This document shows, one piece after another, positions 6,206 to 9,424 of a stretch of 9,424 bases of DNA (positions are counted from its first letter, which is position 1; each line of letters starts with the position of its first letter). The notes beneath the pieces are model-generated. The model worked only from the letters and a program-made list of their open reading frames with translations, was not told the origin of the DNA and did not search any database. The translations under genes and the position numbers were made by a program. The stretch is from an uncultured Desulfovibrio sp. (lineage in GTDB: Bacteria; Desulfobacterota; Desulfovibrionia; Desulfovibrionales; Desulfovibrionaceae), in contig USCL01000142.1 of NCBI GenBank assembly GCA_900553145.1, forward strand, positions 1 to 9,424. Direction: 5' to 3'.

Positions 6206-6747
6206 CATGAAGGGTAGCCTTTCCGCATGATACGGCGGGAAGCCGGGCCCTCCGCCCCGCCCTGATCGCAATTGCCTGCACGGCGGGTGGTTGCCTGTTT
6301 CAGGCATTGGATGCCCTCAGCAGGGCCCGCGCAAAGGAGGAGGGGCCCTCCTTCAGCCATTTCCAACCCGGCCCAGCCCGCCTCGAAAAGCGTCAAATCC
6401 GGCTGCGCCTAGCCCATACCTGCCGGGGAAGATGGCGGGAAGGACGGGCAGCGTGGGGATGGGCGAAACGGGCGAACCGATAGGGATGGGCCGGATGCCT
6501 ATCGCCATATCGAGCGGGATCGCCTCGTGCAGGAAACAGCTATGGCGGAGGGGATGGACGAATGTTTTCCTTGCAGGGTATCCTGTTTTCCGGATCACAT
6601 TGTCCTTTATGAGGATTTTTTTGGGTTTGTTCTCAAGAAATGAGACGGGCAGCTTCCGACGAAGCAAAAACAGTGGAAGATCTTTCAGGAGTGCTGTCAA
6701 GCGGCGTTGAATGAGTGCAAACCGGTTGGAAACGCTTTTTCAGGCAC
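6206..6747. other. Gene-free gap between the activator gene and the tRNA terminator
   Basis: I find no gene that I can support. The longest frames (6291-6710 plus, 6353-6700 minus) have low-complexity composition and no recognisable family or ribosome binding site. Several short stems occur: GCCTG/CAGGC at 6292-6304, GCCCT/AGGGC at 6313-6326 and AAGGAGG/CCTCCTT at 6334-6353. None has a T-run, so no clear terminator for the activator gene is seen. TTCTCA-AGAAA-TGAGA at 6630-6645 loosely resembles the activator sites but with five-base spacing. Confidence 0.5.
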
Positions 6748-6783
6748 AAAAAAAGGACTTATGATTATGCATCATAAGTCCTT
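6748..6783 (-). terminator. Rho-independent terminator of tRNA-Arg
   Basis: Read on the minus strand, AAGGACTTATGAT and ATCATAAGTCCTT form a perfect 13-bp stem with a five-base loop, followed by seven T residues when the last stem bases are included (plus-strand A-run 6748-6754). It begins eight bases after the encoded CCA of the tRNA. Confidence 0.88.
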
Positions 6784-6791
6784 CAAAATTC

Positions 6792-6868
6792 TGGTGCGGC
6801 TGGAGAGATTCGAACTCCCGGCCTACAGGTTCGTAGCCTGTTGCTCTATCCAGCTGAGCTACAGCCGC
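6792..6868 (-). tRNA. tRNA-Arg (anticodon ACG)
   Basis: The minus strand folds into a full cloverleaf. The acceptor stem is GCGGCTG with CAGCCGC (7 bp). The D arm is GCTC-AGCTGGATA-GAGC, the anticodon arm ACAGG-CTACGAA-CCTGT, and the T arm GGGAG-TTCGAAT-CTCTC. The anticodon loop reads CT-ACG-AA, so the anticodon is ACG. A34 is normally converted to inosine, allowing reading of CGU, CGC and CGA arginine codons. The discriminator is A and the CCA end is encoded (6792-6794). It has its own promoter and terminator, so it is a single-gene transcript. Confidence 0.98.
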
Positions 6869-6881
6869 ATCACGAGAAAGA

Positions 6882-6910
6882 GGTATAGTCGGATGGCCCG
6901 GTTCCGTCAA
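6882..6910 (-). promoter_or_regulatory. Sigma-70 promoter of tRNA-Arg
   Basis: On the minus strand TTGACG (plus 6905-6910) and TATACC (plus 6882-6887) are separated by exactly 17 bases. Transcription would start a few bases before the mature 5' end at 6868, which suits a tRNA. Confidence 0.78.
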
Positions 6911-7115
6911 GCGTTTTTTGCGGCTTTCGCGAAAAAAAGCGGTTTCGCGTAGAGAAAATGTCGCCATCAGCAAAACGCACTTGTTTTTATAAACTTTTTT
7001 GAAGCGAAGTTTTTTCGGAAGAAAAACATACAGGCCCTGTCGGCTTTCCCGGAAAACCGGCGGGAGGGATACGATAAGGGCGGAAGCCTTGGGAAGGGAT
7101 AGGGATGGGGGAGGG
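6911..7115. other. Gene-free spacer with TTTCGCG repeats upstream of the tRNA promoter
   Basis: No gene is seen. The part next to the tRNA promoter holds the 10-bp palindrome TTTCGCGAAA (6925-6934) and a second TTTCGCG (6943-6949), able to form a 7-bp stem with CGCGAAA (6928-6934). An AT-rich run follows (about 6975-7025), then a CCGG-AAAA-CCGG stem at 7049-7060. Upstream AT-rich DNA and small palindromes could boost tRNA transcription, but this is not demonstrated. Confidence 0.45.
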
Positions 7116-7166
7116 TTGGAGCGGGAAGGGAATCTTTCTCCAGAAAGGTTCCCCTCGCCGCTCCAA
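7116..7166 (-). terminator. Large hairpin at the 3' end of the iron-sulfur flavoprotein gene
   Basis: Three nested perfect arms fold together: TTGGAGCGG/CCGCTCCAA (9 bp, outer), GGGAA/TTCCC (5 bp) and CTTTCT/AGAAAG (6 bp) with a two-base loop. It begins ten bases after the minus-strand stop codon. No T-run follows in the direction of transcription, so it may be a T-poor terminator or a 3' stabilising structure. Its core resembles the hairpin at 9215-9270 on the other side of the gene. Confidence 0.5.
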
Positions 7167-7176
7167 GCTTTTCCCC

Positions 7177-9192
7177 CTAAAATTCCGGCGGGAGCCGGAG
7201 CATTTCCTCATAGGTGAACACGGGGCCGTCCACGCACATGTAATGGCTGCCGACCTTGCAGTGCCCGCACTTGCCGATGCCGCAGTGCATGTTGGTTTCG
7301 AGGGCCGTGTAGATGTCCGAGGGCTTCATGCCGAGCTGCATGAGGTCACGGGCCACGGCTTTGATGCGGCGGGCCGAGGCGCAGATGATCGCCGAGGTGT
7401 TTTTCCAGTCGAGGCCGAGGCCGGGCAGCAGGTCGTTGATGTAGCCGACGTGGGCGTCCACCTGATCCGTAGCTTTGGAGAGCGAATAATGCACCTCGAC
7501 GCCGGGGATTTTCGCCCATTCGCGCAGGTCGTCCTTGAGCAGCAGCCCGTCATAGGTCGAGGCGCTCGCCATGATGGCGATCCGCCCGAAGTCCGGCTTG
7601 TTTTCAATGGCCCGTACCAGCGTGGCGCGCACGGGCGCGTGCCCCACACCGGAGCCGACGACCAAGAGGTCGCGGCCTTTCAGCGTCTCGTAGGGCAGGG
7701 GGACGCCGAACGGCCCGCGCAGGCCCATCATGTCCCCGACCTTCAGGTTGTGCATGGCGGTAGTCACCTTGCCGACCTTTTTGACGTAGAAGGTGAAGGC
7801 GTCCTTCACCCGGTCGCTGAACGGCACGGAAATGGCGATTTCGCCAGCGCCGAACACGGTCAGCATGAAGAACTGGCCGCGCAGGGCGGGGCGGCCCTGA
7901 TTGGGCCGGTCGCGGTAGCGGACGGTGAACCGCTTGATGCCTTTGGCCTCCTCGAAGATGTCGATGATTTCCGCCACGAGGGGCGTGTAGGGCTGCGGGT
8001 CGAACAGCCGCTCCTCGCGTTCGTAGTGGACGTTGATCGTCGGGGCGGGGGCTTCCAGTTTTTCATGAGGCGTCCGCCCCTTCATCCGGGCCATGATGTC
8101 CACCATGTCGATGGACGCCGGGCAAACGGACGCGCACCGCCCGCAACCCGTACAGCCCTTCATGCCGAAGCGTTCCTCAATGTATTGCAGCTTGTCGTAG
8201 ATGCGGTAGCGCACAGCCGACGTCTTGGAGCGCGGGTTGTGGAACTCCGCGTTCCGGGTGAACGATACCGATTGGCACGAATCCCAGACCCGGACGCGGG
8301 TGCCGGAATGGGGGGTGTCCTGCTCCTCTTCGGTGGTGAAGCAGGTGCAGGTCGGGCAAACGCGGGTGCACCCGGTGCAGCCGATGCATGTCGAGGCGAT
8401 GGCGTCCCAGTCTTCGTCTTTGAAATGCGCGGCCAGCACCTGCCGGATCGTGGACGTGTCCAGCGTGCGGCGGAACGTCTTCAGCGCTTCCTCTTGCAAT
8501 GCCTTCTTGCGCCTGCGGCCCGTAAACTCAAGGTCGCGGTACAGCAGCGGCGCGACGTGGGACAGGAGGGCCTTGCCCCGGTCCGATCCGGCCTCCACCC
8601 AGTACCAGTCGTTCTCCCCTTTTTCCCCCTTCTTATGGTCGGGCCCGTAATCCGGGGTCAGGAGCAGGTCATACCCTTTGCCCGCCTGCGTCCCGTATTC
8701 GGTGTGGGCGGTGATCTCCGCGAACGGCCCGGTGCCCATCGAGGCGCAGTAGCATTCCGGCCCCGCCGTGAGGCAGTTTACGGCGACGATGAACACATGC
8801 TGGCGGCGCAGGTGGTAGTTGATGTCATGGTGCTCGCCGAGGAAAAAGCGGTCCATGTAGGCCAGCCCGTAGGTATCGCAAGGCCGCAGGCCGAACAGGA
8901 TTTTGTCTTCCTCCTGCAATGAGGACGAAGAGGGCGCGCTGGTGGCGGTGCAGGTCTTCTCGTTGCCTTCCCAGCGGAACAGCTCCTCGCGCTCGCCGAA
9001 CACGAATCCTTTGGGGGCGACGGTCAGGTTGACGTATTCGTCCGGCTCCATGAACCGGGCGGCCTTCCGGGTACGGCGCGACCATATCCGCATTTGCGCA
9101 TTGTCCGGGTTGCCGCTCGGGACGAACACGGCGTACCGCGCCGACCAGCGCGTCAGCATTTCGGGAAGATCCGATGCCTTGAACTTGAACAT
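7177..9192 (-). CDS. Fused AsrA/AsrB-like iron-sulfur flavoprotein (4Fe-4S dicluster + FAD/NAD(P) + 2Fe-2S)
   Basis: The 671-residue cytoplasmic protein appears to move electrons between NAD(P)H and a partner via flavin and iron-sulfur clusters. Residues 1-375 resemble AsrA and hydrogenase beta subunits: G-L-R-P-C-D at 101-106, then C269-x2-C272-x2-C275-x3-C279 and C347-x2-C350-x2-C353-x3-C357, two 4Fe-4S clusters. Residues about 400-671 resemble AsrB, hydrogenase gamma and PyrK-type reductases: a flavin-binding region, a nucleotide loop G-S-G-V-G-H-A-P-V-R at 513-522, and a final C637-x4-C642-x2-C645-x7-C653 for a 2Fe-2S cluster. In relatives these halves are usually separate proteins of about 350 and 270 residues, so this is a fusion. 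The start at 9192 is set by AGGAG five bases upstream. No catalytic AsrC or hydrogenase subunit lies in the window, and a tRNA follows, so the partner is unknown. Sulfite reduction, hydrogen metabolism or another electron-transfer role all remain possible. Confidence 0.86.
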   Translation of the reverse strand: MFKFKASDLPEMLTRWSARYAVFVPSGNPDNAQMRIWSRRTRKAARFMEPDEYVNLTVAPKGFVFGEREELFRWEGNEKTCTATSAPSSSSLQEEDKILFGLRPCDTYGLAYMDRFFLGEHHDINYHLRRQHVFIVAVNCLTAGPECYCASMGTGPFAEITAHTEYGTQAGKGYDLLLTPDYGPDHKKGEKGENDWYWVEAGSDRGKALLSHVAPLLYRDLEFTGRRRKKALQEEALKTFRRTLDTSTIRQVLAAHFKDEDWDAIASTCIGCTGCTRVCPTCTCFTTEEEQDTPHSGTRVRVWDSCQSVSFTRNAEFHNPRSKTSAVRYRIYDKLQYIEERFGMKGCTGCGRCASVCPASIDMVDIMARMKGRTPHEKLEAPAPTINVHYEREERLFDPQPYTPLVAEIIDIFEEAKGIKRFTVRYRDRPNQGRPALRGQFFMLTVFGAGEIAISVPFSDRVKDAFTFYVKKVGKVTTAMHNLKVGDMMGLRGPFGVPLPYETLKGRDLLVVGSGVGHAPVRATLVRAIENKPDFGRIAIMASASTYDGLLLKDDLREWAKIPGVEVHYSLSKATDQVDAHVGYINDLLPGLGLDWKNTSAIICASARRIKAVARDLMQLGMKPSDIYTALETNMHCGIGKCGHCKVGSHYMCVDGPVFTYEEMLRLPPEF

Positions 9193-9197
9193 GGGGA

Positions 9198-9202
9198 CTC
9201 CT
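9198..9202 (-). promoter_or_regulatory. Ribosome binding site fixing the flavoprotein start at 9192
   Basis: AGGAG on the minus strand lies five bases before the ATG at 9192. The longer in-frame start at 9357 would translate through the leader hairpins and adds residues without family character. Confidence 0.85.
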
Positions 9203-9214
9203 GAGGGAAAGGCT

Positions 9215-9270
9215 GGAATGCGGGGGAGGGAAACCCTTCTGAAGAAGGGGCTCCTTCCCCCGCGCATTCC
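9215..9270 (-). promoter_or_regulatory. Long leader hairpin just upstream of the flavoprotein gene
   Basis: GGAATGC/GCATTCC (7 bp), GGGGG/CCCCC (5 bp) and CCCTTCT/AGAAGGG (7 bp, two-base loop) nest into one stem of about 20 bp with small bulges and a mismatch. It ends 12 bases before the ribosome binding site. It could be the terminator of an upstream minus-strand gene outside the window, or a leader structure controlling translation or stability. No T-run follows. Confidence 0.5.
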
Positions 9271-9312
9271 CAAGACGTTCGACGGGGGGGAAGCCAGCCC
9301 TGTATTCGTTTC

Positions 9313-9361
9313 AAAAAAGCCGGCCCGTTGATGCGCATGGCCCTTTTGGCATTCCAACGGG
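9313..9361 (-). terminator. Possible terminator upstream of the flavoprotein gene
   Basis: On the minus strand CCCGTTG (plus 9355-9361) pairs with CAACGGG (plus 9324-9330). Five bases later come six T residues (plus-strand A-run 9313-9318). It may end a minus-strand gene lying beyond the right edge. The loop is long and the T-run is offset from the stem, so support is moderate. The rest of 9271-9424 shows no gene and no convincing promoter. Confidence 0.35.
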
Positions 9362-9424
9362 AAAATTCCGAACAGGGATTCGATAAACGCAAAAGTCTTT
9401 GGAGGGAGAGGGGTGGGGGGCGGG

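Noticed and set aside
4964..6307. Minus-strand open frame (447 codons) opposite the activator gene
   Set aside because: It lies antisense to the AAA+ domain, with no ribosome binding site and biased composition; it is a shadow.
6353..6700. Possible small minus-strand protein of 115 residues in the gap after the activator
   Set aside because: No ribosome binding site, no family resemblance and low-complexity isoleucine/proline stretches; it is not supported as a gene.
6206..6868. tRNA-Arg as attachment site of an integrated element
   Set aside because: No integrase gene, no duplicated tRNA 3' end and no cargo genes are visible on either side within the window.
7105..8922. Long plus-strand open frame (605 codons) opposite the iron-sulfur flavoprotein
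   Set aside because: It is antisense to a protein with clear cluster motifs, is histidine/alanine/valine-rich without a recognisable fold, and results from the high GC content of the coding strand.

Overview
This GC-rich window reads like an anaerobic, sulfur-metabolising deltaproteobacterium of the Desulfovibrionaceae type (Desulfovibrio/Bilophila-like). That placement is an inference from gene content and style: a tripartite tricarboxylate transporter, a sigma-54 enhancer-binding protein, and an iron-sulfur/flavin protein resembling a fusion of anaerobic sulfite reductase subunits A and B. No species is claimed.

Layout, left to right. Positions 1-399 hold no convincing gene. A regulatory region (400-579) precedes a plus-strand operon. 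It contains a 20-bp inverted repeat, a 20-bp near-palindrome and a sigma-54 (-24/-12) promoter. The operon has four genes: an ATC-hydrolase-family protein (580-1053), the small membrane subunit TctB (1160-1645), the large membrane subunit TctA (1655-3148) and the periplasmic binding protein TctC (3180-4160). It ends at a clear rho-independent terminator (4177-4208). After a gene-free gap comes a plus-strand sigma-54-dependent activator with a cysteine-containing N-terminal sensor (4700-6205). A second gap of about 540 bases carries no recognisable gene. A minus-strand tRNA-Arg(ACG) follows (6792-6868), with a good sigma-70 promoter on one side and a perfect-stem terminator on the other. The right end is filled by a minus-strand 671-residue iron-sulfur flavoprotein (7177-9192), flanked on both sides by large hairpins of related design.

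How the left half probably works: the activator gene and the transporter operon each have an upstream copy of the same site, TTTCTCA-N6-TG(A/C)GAAA, with identical spacing. In front of the operon the site is centred about 116 bp upstream of the predicted sigma-54 start, a normal enhancer distance. In front of the activator gene it overlaps the best candidate -35 element. The simplest model is a closed circuit. The activator senses a small molecule or redox state, switches on import of a carboxylate by TctABC together with the ATC-hydrolase-like enzyme, and limits its own synthesis. The transported substrate cannot be read from the sequence. The first gene raises the possibility of a sulfur-containing or thiazoline-type amino-acid derivative, but this is a hypothesis only.
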